Part shown: piece after piece, positions 1-7,968 of the stretch
Position numbering within the stretch: position 1 is the stretch's first letter
How the letters are laid out: each line of letters begins with the position of its first letter
NCBI RefSeq assembly: GCF_036250755.1
Contig: NZ_CP109583.1
Span: forward strand, 3,844,001 to 3,908,000
Direction of reading: 5' to 3'
Origin: Streptomyces uncialis
GTDB taxonomy: Bacteria > Actinomycetota > Actinomycetes > Streptomycetales > Streptomycetaceae
DNA: 64,000 bases
The notes under the pieces: model-generated
Database searches by the model: none
What the model was told of the DNA's origin: nothing
The model's input: the letters and a program-made list of their open reading frames with translations, nothing else
Position numbers and translations under genes: made by a program

Positions 1-184
1 CCGCCGTCCCTCGCAACCACGCGGTCTTCCGCTCCTCGTCCACAGCGGCGCCCACCAATCCGGCGGCGAGCCACATCGCACCGTGTTCTCCACTCCACGA
101 GAGCAACCGCGCGGTCGCCAACACCCTTGGAAACTGTCCGCAATCACGCAGCGCCGTCAGCAAGCGCTGATCCAACTCGTGCAC
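1..184 (-). CDS. PAP2-type phosphatase, N-terminal part, cut by the left window edge
   Basis: Reading the minus strand from a GTG at 184 gives 61 open codons to the window edge. The peptide has the LDQRLLTALRD and SWSGEHGAMWLAAGL segments typical of N-termini of small actinobacterial PAP2 phosphatases. The start is fixed by a GGGGGA ribosome site just upstream and an in-frame TAG 36 bases upstream of the GTG. Family members dephosphorylate lipid-linked phosphates in the membrane; in mycobacteria one acts in decaprenyl-phosphoryl-arabinose synthesis. The DprE2-like reductase next door suggests the same pathway, but that is inference. The active-site motifs lie outside the window. Confidence 0.6.
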   Translation of the reverse strand, partial: MHELDQRLLTALRDCGQFPRVLATARLLSWSGEHGAMWLAAGLVGAAVDEERKTAWLRGTA

Positions 185-347
185 AGGTCCCCCAGCTTCG
201 ATCCGTATCTGTCGCCCCTACGCAACATCCAAACGAAGCAACCTGATTGGATGACACTCCCCCAATCCCCCATTTCAGTGATCATCCCTCAAAATTTGCG
301 CAATACGTCCAATCGATACCGATACGGTCGCCCTCATGCCCGTCGAC

Positions 348-737
348 TCATGTCCGGCCGGAACCGCCCATGACGGCACGTCCGCGCCACTCATCAGGAC
401 ACCCCCGGAACCGGCGCCGCCTGCCCATACCCGCGCGCCTTCTGCTCGCGTGCCATCTGCTCGCGGGCGCCACCGTCTGACAGCCGTCCGCGCGACCGGT
501 CGTCGCCCCGGCGCCAACCCTGGCCAGCCGGTCCCCTCTTATGGAGAACCGCGCACCCGCACCCGCGTACCCGAGCTCGCCTGACCGTCGAATTGCCGCT
601 CCGCTGTGCGCGATCGTCCGTTCACCCCGAGCCCCGGGGCGGCTGGGCACCCCGGTGGACCGGCCGTCGCCGCCGGCGCGACGCCGATCGGTCCACCGAC
701 CGCCCACCCACAGCCAACTCCCCCTACAACCAGCCAT
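348..737 (-). CDS. possible 129-residue protein behind an ECF-type promoter; unrecognised
   Basis: A minus-strand reading frame starts at ATG 737 with an excellent AAGGAG site 6-7 bases upstream and lies about 40 bases below the minus-strand GGAACC-N14-GGTGTACC motif at 785-812. The predicted 129-residue product is rich in Arg, Gly and Trp and matches no family I know. Codon choice is not convincingly Streptomyces-like (AGG, AGA and ATA occur). The transcription and translation signals are better than the protein. It may be a small regulated gene, a decayed gene, or a chance frame in an untranslated leader. Confidence 0.25.
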   Translation of the reverse strand: MAGCRGSWLWVGGRWTDRRRAGGDGRSTGVPSRPGARGERTIAHSGAAIRRSGELGYAGAGARFSIRGDRLARVGAGATTGRADGCQTVAPASRWHASRRRAGMGRRRRFRGCPDEWRGRAVMGGSGRT

Positions 738-784
738 TTCGATCTCCTTGCCCCGCAGTCGACGGCGTCCCGACCTTCACTTCT

Positions 785-812
785 GGTACACCGACCGCCC
801 TGGATCGGTTCC
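785..812 (-). promoter_or_regulatory. ECF-sigma-type promoter, minus strand
   Basis: Read on the minus strand this is GGAACC (807-812), 14 bases, then GGTGTACC (785-792). Sequence and spacing are identical to the motifs at 3748-3775 and 5546-5573. It points left, toward the weak 348-737 frame and the PAP2 gene. Assignment to the ECF factor encoded at 3782 is inference from the shared motif. Confidence 0.6.
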
Positions 813-1104
813 CGCCCAGGCCCTGCTTTCTTCGCCGAGCCGAGTCGGCCCGGACCGGGCCAATCCGACCCGGCCGACCCGACCCGACCCGACCCGCCCC
901 ACCGCCGGCCGGACCCCGAGGCCCCGCTCCGCTCCCGGACCGACGTCCCGATCTCCCGTGCCCCGACCGGCCCGTTCCGCTCCCCTCCCACCGTCCGGCC
1001 TCCGCTTCCCCTCCCCCTCCCCCGTCCGGCCTCCGCCGCCCGACTTCCGCTCGCCCGCCCGGCTCCCGTTCAGCCTCTGCCCCCCGCATCGGAGTGTGGT
1101 TCCC

Positions 1105-1860
1105 ATGAAGGACGCCTTCGGCCTTCCCAATTCCCTGCTCGTCCTCGGTGGTACTTCCGAGATCGCGCTCGCCACAGCGCGCCGACTGGTGGCCCGCAGC
1201 ACCCGGACCGTATGGCTGGCGGGGCGCCCGTCACCCGGGTTGGAGTCCGCCGCCGACCAGCTGCGCGCGCTGGGGCCGGACGTGCGCACGGTGACGTTCG
1301 ACGCGCTCGAACCCGGAACGCACGAAGCTGCCCTCGGCAAGGTCTTCGCCGAGGGCAGCATCGACATGGTGCTGATGGCGTTCGGTGTGCCCGGGGACCA
1401 GGCACGCGACGAGAGCGACCCGGTGGCCGCGGTCAACGTCGCCCGGACGAACTACATCGGCGCGGTGTCAGCGGGGCTCGTATGCGCCCAGGCACTCCAG
1501 AATCAGGGCCACGGCACCCTGGCCGTCCTGTCCTCCGTCGCGGGCGAACGGGCCCGTAGAAGTGACTTCATCTACGGCTCCAGCAAAGCCGGTCTGGACA
1601 CCTTCGCACAGGGCCTCGGCGACGCGCTGCACGGCACCGGTGTGCACGTCATGGTCGTGCGTCCTGGATTCGTGCGGACGCAGAAGGGCGTCGCTCCGCA
1701 GAGGATCACCTTGTCCACGACGCCGGAAGCAGTGGCGACAGCGATCGAGGCCGGGCTGCGGCGGCGTTCGGAGTCGGTGTGGGTACCCGGCGCACTGCGG
1801 GTGGTGATGTCGGCGCTGCGGCACACTCCGCGCGCGGTCTTCCGCCGTCTCCCCTGGTGA
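1105..1860 (+). CDS. SDR-family oxidoreductase, DprE2-like
   Basis: A 251-residue short-chain dehydrogenase. The N-terminal nucleotide-binding motif LVLGGTSEIALATARRL is the variant seen in decaprenylphosphoryl-2-keto-ribose reductase (DprE2) rather than the TGxxxGIG of common SDRs. The catalytic YGSSK tetrad segment lies near residue 155, and the post-catalytic PGFVRT follows. DprE2 with DprE1 epimerises polyprenyl-phosphoryl ribose to arabinose for cell-wall arabinan. Most streptomycetes lack mycobacterial arabinogalactan, so the actual substrate is uncertain. The start at ATG 1105 has a GGAG ten bases upstream; the much longer open frame upstream is composition-driven. The divergent PAP2 gene fits a lipid-sugar locus. 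Confidence 0.85.
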   Translation: MKDAFGLPNSLLVLGGTSEIALATARRLVARSTRTVWLAGRPSPGLESAADQLRALGPDVRTVTFDALEPGTHEAALGKVFAEGSIDMVLMAFGVPGDQARDESDPVAAVNVARTNYIGAVSAGLVCAQALQNQGHGTLAVLSSVAGERARRSDFIYGSSKAGLDTFAQGLGDALHGTGVHVMVVRPGFVRTQKGVAPQRITLSTTPEAVATAIEAGLRRRSESVWVPGALRVVMSALRHTPRAVFRRLPW

Positions 1861-1918
1861 TCCACCGAACCCCGCAAGGGACCGCTGCCCAGGTCCGCGA
1901 CCAGCAGTCGTGAACAAT

Positions 1919-1940
1919 GCCGACCCGCGCGCGGGTCGGC
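1919..1940. terminator. palindromic terminator between convergent genes
   Basis: A perfect 22-base palindrome, GCCGACCCGCG / CGCGGGTCGGC, sits between the stops of the SDR gene (1860) and the convergent 2'-5' RNA ligase gene (1943). No U-tract follows, as is usual in Streptomyces, so it may serve both directions. Confidence 0.5.
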
Positions 1941-1942
1941 TG

Positions 1943-2524
1943 TCAGCGAGCCGGGAGCGTTCCGCGTTCGGCGGGGGCCGTGACCTGCTGCGGCACGGTG
2001 GGACCGCCGAACGCGAAGTCCCGGATCTTGCGCCACACCTGGTCTGCGCCCTGCTCGTACAGGGAGAAGTCGGTGACGGGCCACTCGGCCTCGTAGGAGG
2101 CCAGCTCCTCGTACGCCCGGTCCATGGCCGCCTCGTCGATGCCGTGCGCGATGGTGACATGCGGGTGGTACGGGAACTGGAGCTCACGCGCGAGGGGCCC
2201 GGACGAGTCACGCACCCGCTTCTGGAGCCAGGCGCAAGCAGCGGCACCCTCGACGATCTGCACGAAGACGACGGGTGACAGCGGCCGGAAGGTACCCGTC
2301 CCGGAGAGCCTCATCGGGAAGGGGCGCGCGGCGCATGCCACCTCCCTGAGATGCACCTCGATCGAGGCCAGCGCCGCGGCATCGACCTCGGTCGGCGGGA
2401 GCAAGGTGACGTGGGTGGGAATGCCGTGCGCCGCGGGGTCACCGAAGCCCGCGCGCCGCTCCTGGAGCAGGCTGCCATGTGGCTCCGGGACCGCGATCGA
2501 CACACCGATCGTTACGGTCCCCAC
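1943..2524 (-). CDS. 2'-5' RNA ligase / 2H phosphoesterase family protein
   Basis: A 193-residue protein with the two HxT motifs that define the 2H phosphoesterase superfamily: HVTLL near residue 38 and HVTIAH near residue 125. Members open or close 2',5'-phosphodiester and cyclic phosphate bonds in RNA or nucleotides; the physiological substrate is usually unknown. The GTG at 2524 is preferred to the ATG at 2563 because GGGAG stands six bases before it and nothing comparable precedes the ATG. It lies just downstream of trpS on the same strand, but the 116-base gap leaves a shared transcript unproven. Confidence 0.75.
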   Translation of the reverse strand: MGTVTIGVSIAVPEPHGSLLQERRAGFGDPAAHGIPTHVTLLPPTEVDAAALASIEVHLREVACAARPFPMRLSGTGTFRPLSPVVFVQIVEGAAACAWLQKRVRDSSGPLARELQFPYHPHVTIAHGIDEAAMDRAYEELASYEAEWPVTDFSLYEQGADQVWRKIRDFAFGGPTVPQQVTAPAERGTLPAR

Positions 2525-2640
2525 GTCAGTCTCCCGTCGTCGTGGATGGGCATGGCTGGTCACTGATGCGATCCGATACCGGATACGACTGTACGACTCC
2601 CTACGACCGGCGGAACATCACCGCAGGTCCGGGCCGGTAC

Positions 2641-3654
2641 TCAGTGTTTGGCGGGAAGGAACCCCACCTTTTCGTACGCGTGCGACAGGGTCTCCGCCGC
2701 GACGGCGCGGGCCTTCTCCGCCCCCTTGGCCAGGATCGAGTCCAGCGTCTCCGGGTCGTCCAGGTACCCCTGGGTGCGCTCTCGGAAGGGGGTCACGAAC
2801 CCGACCATGATCTCGGCGAGGTCCGTCTTCAGCGCGCCGTAGCCCTTGCCCTCGTACCGCTGCTCCAGCTCCGCGATGCTCTCACCGGTCAGGGTCGAGT
2901 GGATCGTCAGCAGGTTGCTGATGCCGGGCTTGGCCACGGCGTCGTAGCGGATGACCGTGTCCGTGTCCGTGACCGCGCTCTTGAGCTTCTTGGCCGTCGC
3001 CTTGGGATCGTCGAGGAGATTCACGAGCCCCTTCGGCGTCGACGCCGACTTGCTCATCTTGATCGCCGGGTCCTGGAGATCGTAGATCTTCGCGGTCTCT
3101 TTGAGGATGTAGGGCGTCGGGACGGTGAAGGTCTCACCGAAGCGGTTGTTGAAGCGCTCGGCGAGATCACGTGTCAGCTCGATGTGCTGCCGCTGGTCCT
3201 CGCCGACGGGAACCTGGTTGGCCTGGTAGAGCAGGATGTCCGCGACCTGGAGGATCGGGTAGGTGAAGAGTCCGACACTTGCGCGGTCGGCACCCTGCTT
3301 GGCGGACTTGTCCTTGAACTGGGTCATGCGCGACGCCTCGCCGAAGCCGGTGAGGCAGTTCATGATCCAGGCCAGCTGCGCGTGCTCGGGCACATGGCTC
3401 TGGACGAAGAGCGTGCAGCGCTCGGGGTCGAGCCCGGCGGCGAGCAGCTGCGCCACGGCCAGCCGGGTGTTGGCGCGCAGATCCTTCGGCTCCTGCGGAA
3501 TCGTGATCGCGTGCAGGTCGACCACCATGTAGAACGCGTCGTGGGACTCCTGGAGGGCCACCCACTGGCGGACGGCGCCGAGGTAGTTGCCGAGGTGGAA
3601 CGAGCCCGCGGTGGGCTGGATTCCAGAGAGCACGCGAGGACGGTCTGAAGCCAT
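2641..3654 (-). CDS. trpS: tryptophan--tRNA ligase
   Basis: A 337-residue class I aminoacyl-tRNA synthetase of normal bacterial TrpRS length. [18 protein letters not shown] carries the HIGH-equivalent HLGN, and KMSKS lies near residue 195. VDLHAIT and the [11 protein letters not shown] segment are TrpRS signatures. It charges tRNA-Trp in the cytoplasm. The ATG at 3654 is chosen over the one at 3663 because GAGAGA lies nine bases before it, whereas it abuts the upstream ATG. I see no leader peptide or T-box at the 5' end, and the ECF sigma gene is divergent. Confidence 0.95.
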   Translation of the reverse strand: MASDRPRVLSGIQPTAGSFHLGNYLGAVRQWVALQESHDAFYMVVDLHAITIPQEPKDLRANTRLAVAQLLAAGLDPERCTLFVQSHVPEHAQLAWIMNCLTGFGEASRMTQFKDKSAKQGADRASVGLFTYPILQVADILLYQANQVPVGEDQRQHIELTRDLAERFNNRFGETFTVPTPYILKETAKIYDLQDPAIKMSKSASTPKGLVNLLDDPKATAKKLKSAVTDTDTVIRYDAVAKPGISNLLTIHSTLTGESIAELEQRYEGKGYGALKTDLAEIMVGFVTPFRERTQGYLDDPETLDSILAKGAEKARAVAAETLSHAYEKVGFLPAKH

Positions 3655-3747
3655 GCCCAGCATTCTCTCAGGTGTGTACGACAGCTGGGGAACCTATCCA
3701 CGAGACCTTCGCCATCCGATCTTCCCCGGCCGATCTTCGGCGAAGTG

Positions 3748-3775
3748 GGAACCGATCGGTCACCTTCGGTGTACC
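3748..3775 (+). promoter_or_regulatory. ECF-type promoter of the sigma gene (probable autoregulation)
   Basis: GGAACC at 3748-3753 and GGTGTACC at 3768-3775 are 14 bases apart, matching the motifs at 5546-5573 and, inverted, 785-812. A start 5-7 bases past the -10 falls at about 3780-3782, on the GTG start of the sigma gene, so the message could be leaderless. Assignment to its own sigma factor is inference. Confidence 0.6.
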
Positions 3776-3781
3776 AAGAAT

Positions 3782-4402
3782 GTGAAGACGACGCGGGAGG
3801 GGGACCGCATCGCCGTCGACGAGAGCGCGGTGATCGCGCGTGTGCGATCCGGGGAGCCGGAGGCATACGCCGAGCTCGTGCGCGCCCACACGCCGATCGC
3901 GATGCGCGCGGCCCTGGCGCTCGGTGCGGGAGCGGACGCGGAGGACATGGTGCAGCAAGCGTTCCTCAAAGCGTTCTACTCCTTGGGGCAGTTCCGGGAC
4001 GGTTCGGCTTTCCGTCCTTGGCTGCTGAGCATCGTCGCCAATGAGACAAGGAACACAGTGCGCTCGGCCGCTCGTCGGCGCTTGGTCGCCGACGGCGAGT
4101 CGGCCTTGTTGGAGGCCCAGCCGCCGATACCGGAATCGTCGGACCCAGCGATAGCGGCATTGGCGATAGAGCGGAAGAAAGCCCTGGTCAAAGCCATGGA
4201 GAAGCTCAGCGACGACCATCGCATGGTGGTCACCTACCGCTATCTCCTGGAGATGGACGAGGGCGAGACGGCCCAGGCCCTCGGCTGGCCGAAGGGCACG
4301 GTCAAGTCCCGGCTCAACCGTGCTCTGCGCAAGCTCGGCAATCTGCTGCCACCGGGGCTGGCCGAGCGCTGCGTACGGGAAGGAGGAGACGGGCGTGGGT
4401 GA
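3782..4402 (+). CDS. ECF-family RNA polymerase sigma factor
   Basis: A 206-residue protein with sigma region 2 (about residues 15-85, including EDMVQQAFLKAFYSLGQF and FRPWLLSIVANETRN) and a region 4 helix-turn-helix (about residues 130-185, with YLLEMDEGETAQALGWPKGTVKSRLNRAL). It directs RNA polymerase to a stimulus-specific promoter set. The GTG at 3782 is the first plausible in-frame start below the promoter, and no longer version has a ribosome site. It overlaps the next gene by eight bases, so the two products are probably made together. The recurring GGAACC-N14-GGTGTACC motif suggests it controls itself and the gene at 5624. The group within the ECF classification is undetermined. Confidence 0.88.
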   Translation: MKTTREGDRIAVDESAVIARVRSGEPEAYAELVRAHTPIAMRAALALGAGADAEDMVQQAFLKAFYSLGQFRDGSAFRPWLLSIVANETRNTVRSAARRRLVADGESALLEAQPPIPESSDPAIAALAIERKKALVKAMEKLSDDHRMVVTYRYLLEMDEGETAQALGWPKGTVKSRLNRALRKLGNLLPPGLAERCVREGGDGRG

Positions 4403-5306
4403 GCGAGGCACCGGACGCGACGAGGGCGACAACGCCGGACATGCGTCCCGACCGGATCTGCGGCACGAGCTGCGGGACCTGGGCAGGTCGTACCACCGGC
4501 CGGGCCCCGATCAGGCCGAGACCATGGTCGAGCGGGTGCTGGCGCAGATCCTCGCGGAAGGGGCACCGGTACTCGTGGCGGAGCCGCCACCGGGAAAGGT
4601 GCGCCTGAGGCGTTGGCTCCGGATGCGGTGGAGGATGTTCAGCGCCGCCTTCTGCGGTCTGCTCACGGTTGCCGTCCTGACACCGCCGGTACGGGCCACG
4701 GTCGGGGACTGGTTCGGGTTCAGTGGTGTGCGGATACAGCAGGTTCCCTCCGCACGACCGCCCCAGGAAGGGCAGGTCCCCCCTTGCGAGGGGACCATGT
4801 CGCTGAGCACCGCCGCGCAGCGCGCCGGATTTGCTCCGGTGGTCCCGGCGGCCCTGGGTGTGCCGGACGGTGTCCAGGTCACCTCGGAGCCTGGTGGCCG
4901 CTTCCTGATCAGTCTGTGCTGGGACGACGGCGGGAGCCCGATCCGACTGGACGAGTTCCCCGCCCGGCTCGACACGGCATTCACCAAGACGGTCACCCAC
5001 ACCCCTGATTGGCTTGAGGTCCGTGGAGGAGCCGACCGGGGGCACAAGGAGTCCGCTCTGTGGTTCTCGGAGCCGCACCGTCTGACCTTCTGGATGGAGG
5101 ACGCCACCGGAGCCAGCTGGAGCCGGTCGGAGCGGACTTCAGGGCCCACTCTGCTGTGGGCCCTGGACCAGGAGTCGGACCGCTCCGACCGTCCCTCGGG
5201 CCCTTCCGGGCAGGAGAGCGTGGCTCGTCTGACACTCAGGTTGGAAGGGGTCGCTTCACAGGATCAGGCGGTGAGGATCGCCGAATCAGTGGCGCCCCGG
5301 AAGTAA
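4395..5306 (+). CDS. membrane protein coupled to the ECF sigma factor, possible anti-sigma
   Basis: A 303-residue protein. Its start, GTG 4395, lies inside the sigma gene behind AGGAGGAG, giving an eight-base overlap and strong coupling. A cytoplasmic N-terminus of about 80 residues precedes one hydrophobic segment (about residues 80-97, AAFCGLLTVAVLTPPV). The outer domain resembles the DUF4367-like extracellular parts of actinobacterial sigma-associated proteins (MSLSTAAQRAGFAPVVPAAL). I see no HxxxCxxC zinc anti-sigma motif, so an anti-sigma role rests on coupling and topology only. Confidence 0.65.
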   Translation: MGERGTGRDEGDNAGHASRPDLRHELRDLGRSYHRPGPDQAETMVERVLAQILAEGAPVLVAEPPPGKVRLRRWLRMRWRMFSAAFCGLLTVAVLTPPVRATVGDWFGFSGVRIQQVPSARPPQEGQVPPCEGTMSLSTAAQRAGFAPVVPAALGVPDGVQVTSEPGGRFLISLCWDDGGSPIRLDEFPARLDTAFTKTVTHTPDWLEVRGGADRGHKESALWFSEPHRLTFWMEDATGASWSRSERTSGPTLLWALDQESDRSDRPSGPSGQESVARLTLRLEGVASQDQAVRIAESVAPRK

Positions 5307-5623
5307 AGGGAGCGGCACCCGACGCAGAGGACAGATCTCACCCGCAGCCAGGCAAGGCCGGCCCGGCGCGGCGGCAAGGCCGATCGAGGCCAGATGCGGC
5401 GCGGCGGCCAAGGTGAGCACATCGGCGACGCGTTCCAGCAGCCTCTTCCTCCTCCCTGGGCACCGGGAACCGCATGCACCGAACACGCAGTTCTGTGAGC
5501 CTGGTTCACGGAATCCCGAGCTCCGGATCCCGTTGCCGAATGGTGGGAACCTCAGCCCGCCGGGCGGTGTACCAGAAGTGACCGGTACGGACGTGCCGCA
5601 CCGGGAGCGGCTGGAGGAATCGC
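5307..5623. other. 317-base spacer; holds an ECF-type promoter
   Basis: No supportable gene. The only clear signal is the GGAACC-N14-GGTGTACC motif at 5546-5573, 51 bases before the next start codon. Confidence 0.5.
5546..5573 (+). promoter_or_regulatory. ECF-type promoter of the membrane protein gene
   Basis: GGAACC (5546-5551), 14 bases, GGTGTACC (5566-5573), identical in both elements and spacing to the sigma gene's own upstream motif. It separates this gene from the sigma/membrane-partner pair and gives it its own transcript. Confidence 0.6.
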
Positions 5624-6448
5624 ATGGAAGAGGTTCGGAGGTCGTACGGAATCCGCCTCGGCATACATCCTGTTGGGGCACGGGCACGGGGCCTGGTCGC
5701 GACGGCGGTTGCGGCACTGGTGCTGGTCTCCTCGGTCATGGCGTCACCAGCGGTCGCGGGAGGGGCGACCAGCGTGCTGCTGGTGTCCCCCGGGAGCGCG
5801 GAGGCCACAGCGCTCCACCACTTGGACAAGAGGTATCGAGAGTTGGAGCTGCTGCTCCCCGACCTGGCCGAGGCCGGTCGTGCGGAGCCGGACGCCGGGG
5901 CAGAGCTTTATGACCGACGTCACATCAACATCGCTTGGATGGCGCATGACGAGCATCCCTGGCGGCTGGACAAGATCTATCCGAATTCCGGCAGCACGGG
6001 GCTGTGGATACAGATGACTGTAGATCCGCCCTCGACGAAGAGTCGTTGGCACAAGGCGGAGTCCCCGGCGGCTCTCCTGAGGTTGCTCAAGTCCCTTGGG
6101 TTGATGGGCCCTCTATCGAGAGATGCCACGGGTGGGACGCATCCCGAGGCCGTGGAGGACAGCTCCGCCACGCAGAAGGAACTGACCAGCGGTGCCCCGA
6201 ATGGTGAATCCGCCGCTACGGGCAAGGACGGCACACACATAGCCCCCGTGTCGTCGGCCGGGCCGGGTCTCACGGAGAACTGGTGGTGGGCCATGCCAGG
6301 GCTCGTGGCAGGAGCACTCCTGGCCTTGCTGCTGCGCCCCTTGGCCCCGCGGCTGCGCACCTCGACATCTTCCAGAATGCCTGAAGCGATGCTCTTCCGG
6401 CGACGCCCCGGTGAGGAAGGCCCCCGCCAGGAGTTGCGTGACCTGTGA
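5624..6448 (+). CDS. exported membrane protein, probable ECF regulon member
   Basis: A 274-residue protein I do not recognise. A signal-like hydrophobic stretch at about residues 24-46 (VATAVAALVLVSSVMASPAVA) is followed by an outer domain with conserved-looking HHLDKRYREL and GLWIQMTVDPP segments. A Ser/Thr/Gly-rich stalk then leads to a C-terminal transmembrane segment (about residues 220-240, MPGLVAGALLALLL) with a basic tail. This is the layout of a surface protein anchored at the C-terminus. GGAGG stands six bases before ATG 5624. The upstream promoter motif suggests it is a target of the sigma factor at 3782. The function is unknown. Confidence 0.7.
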   Translation: MEEVRRSYGIRLGIHPVGARARGLVATAVAALVLVSSVMASPAVAGGATSVLLVSPGSAEATALHHLDKRYRELELLLPDLAEAGRAEPDAGAELYDRRHINIAWMAHDEHPWRLDKIYPNSGSTGLWIQMTVDPPSTKSRWHKAESPAALLRLLKSLGLMGPLSRDATGGTHPEAVEDSSATQKELTSGAPNGESAATGKDGTHIAPVSSAGPGLTENWWWAMPGLVAGALLALLLRPLAPRLRTSTSSRMPEAMLFRRRPGEEGPRQELRDL

Positions 6449-6467
6449 TCGCGAGTTGCGCGGATCG

Positions 6468-6494
6468 GCGTCAGCCGCGCCGTGCGGCTGACGC
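6468..6494. terminator. hairpin terminator between convergent genes
   Basis: Eleven-base arms (6468-6478 and 6484-6494, GCGTCAGCCGC and its complement) flank a five-base loop. It lies 20 bases past the membrane gene stop and 64 bases past the convergent glyA stop, so it can end both transcripts. Confidence 0.65.
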
Positions 6495-6557
6495 GTAGGC
6501 CGGTGTGAGCGACCAGGCGGGATGCGGCCAGCTGTCAGCGGGCGCATCCCGAGGGGG

Positions 6558-7829
6558 TCAGCCGGTGGGCAGACCTGGTGCCGGATGGGCGGCCATCAGC
6601 TCGGCGACCTCGGCACGGATCTTGGCGAGGGCGGGTTCATCGCCGGTTCGTGAGGCGGTGATGGCGCGGTCGATCCATGCGGCCACGGCGGGCATCTGGT
6701 CCGGCGTGAGGCCGCGGGAGGTGAGGGAGGGGGTTCCGATGCGGATACCGGAGGGGTCGAAGGGCTTCCGCGGGTCGTAGGGGACGGTGTTGTAGTTCAC
6801 GACGATCCCGGCGCGGTCGAGGGCCTTGGCCGCGATCTTGCCGGGGACATCCTTGGAGGTGAGGTCGATCAGGATCAGATGGTTGTCGGTGCCGCCGGAG
6901 ACAAGGTCGTAGCCGTGGCCCAGCAGCGCGGACGCAAGGGCCTTGGCGTTGGCGACGACGGCGTGGGAGTAGTCACGGAAGGAGGGCTGAGCCGCCTCGT
7001 GGAGGGCGACCGCGATGGCCGCGGTGGTCTGGTTGTGGGGCCCGCCCTGGAGGCCGGGGAAGATCGCCTTGTCGATGGCCTTGGCGTGTTCCGCACGGGA
7101 CATGAGCATCGCGCCACGGGGACCACGGAGGGTCTTGTGCGTGGTCGTCGAGATGATGTCGGCGTAGGGCACGGGTGAGGGGTGCGCGCCACCCGCGATG
7201 AGGCCGGCGATATGGGCGATATCGGCGACGAGAAGGGCTCCGGCCTCCTGGGCGATCTCCGCGAACGCGGCGAAGTCGATGGTCCGCGGCAGAGCGGTTC
7301 CGCCGCAGAAGATCAGCTTGGGGCGTTCCTTGAGGGCGAGGTCGCGGACCTGGTCGAGGTCGATGAGGCCGGTGTCGCGGTGGACGCCGTACTGGATGCC
7401 ACGGAACCAGCTGCCGGTGGCGGAGACGCCCCAGCCGTGGGTGAGATGGCCTCCCATGGGCAGGGCCATGCCCATCACGGGGTCGCCGGGCTGGGCGAAG
7501 GCGAGGTACACGGCAAGGTTGGCCGGGGAACCCGAGTAGGGCTGGACGTTGGCGTGGTCGACACCGAAGAGGGAACGGGCGCGCGTGACGGCCAGGCGTT
7601 CGACCTGGTCGATGATCTGCTGACCCTCGTAGTAGCGGCGGCCGGGGTAGCCCTCGCTGTACTTGTTCTGGAGGACGGTTCCGCTCGCTTCGAGGACGGC
7701 GGTGGAGACGTAGTTCTCGCTGGGGATCAGCCGCAAGGTGTCGGCCTGAAGTTGTTCCTCCGCGGCGACGAGAGCGGCGAGGTCGGGGTCCGCGGCGCGG
7801 AGCGCGGGATGGGACAAGGGCAGCGACAT
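6558..7829 (-). CDS. glyA: serine hydroxymethyltransferase
   Basis: A 423-residue PLP enzyme converting serine and tetrahydrofolate to glycine and methylene-THF, the main cytoplasmic one-carbon source. Family signatures present include LIPSENYVS near the N-terminus, YSEGYPGRRYYEGQ, and the PLP-lysine segment STTTHKTLRGPRGA near residue 230. The start at ATG 7829 is set by CGGAGG six bases upstream. A longer in-frame reading to 8015 would translate the riboswitch and is rejected. Control is probably by the upstream ZTP riboswitch, linking expression to one-carbon shortage. Confidence 0.95.
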   Translation of the reverse strand: MSLPLSHPALRAADPDLAALVAAEEQLQADTLRLIPSENYVSTAVLEASGTVLQNKYSEGYPGRRYYEGQQIIDQVERLAVTRARSLFGVDHANVQPYSGSPANLAVYLAFAQPGDPVMGMALPMGGHLTHGWGVSATGSWFRGIQYGVHRDTGLIDLDQVRDLALKERPKLIFCGGTALPRTIDFAAFAEIAQEAGALLVADIAHIAGLIAGGAHPSPVPYADIISTTTHKTLRGPRGAMLMSRAEHAKAIDKAIFPGLQGGPHNQTTAAIAVALHEAAQPSFRDYSHAVVANAKALASALLGHGYDLVSGGTDNHLILIDLTSKDVPGKIAAKALDRAGIVVNYNTVPYDPRKPFDPSGIRIGTPSLTSRGLTPDQMPAVAAWIDRAITASRTGDEPALAKIRAEVAELMAAHPAPGLPTG

Positions 7830-7867
7830 GGTGTCCTCCGGGGCGAGCGGGCAGTCCGGTCGTGGTC

Positions 7868-7968
7868 CCGGGGTGCCCAGGCGGACGACACCTCGTGCGG
7901 CGGGGCGTGTTGCCCGGCCAGGCAGGGCTCCCCCAGGGTTGGTTCCCTGCGCGCCAGTCGCCGTGCCT
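7868..7968 (-). promoter_or_regulatory. ZTP (pfl) riboswitch upstream of glyA
   Basis: On the minus strand the leader contains GACTGGCG (7952-7959) and GGGAACC, then a GGGGGAGCC stretch, a variable linker, and CCGCCTGGGCA (7874-7884). These are the conserved halves of the pfl motif, in the right order, 40-50 bases upstream of glyA. The pfl RNA binds ZTP/ZMP, which accumulates when 10-formyl-THF is short, and turns on folate and one-carbon genes; glyA is one of its known targets. Recognised by eye; boundaries are approximate. Confidence 0.8.

Larger units (their letters stand above)
185..1104. other. 920-base spacer between the PAP2 gene and the reductase; no convincing gene
   Basis: The right half is very C-rich on the plus strand and contains a run of CCCGA units near 865-900. 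Many long open frames on both strands are by-products of base composition. The only organised signals I see are the minus-strand ECF-type promoter at 785-812 and the weak minus-strand frame 348-737 below it. Confidence 0.5.

Noticed and set aside
541-1104. Extended start for the DprE2-like reductase and overlapping plus-strand frames
   Set aside because: Proline/arginine-rich composition artefacts of the C-rich spacer with no domain resemblance.
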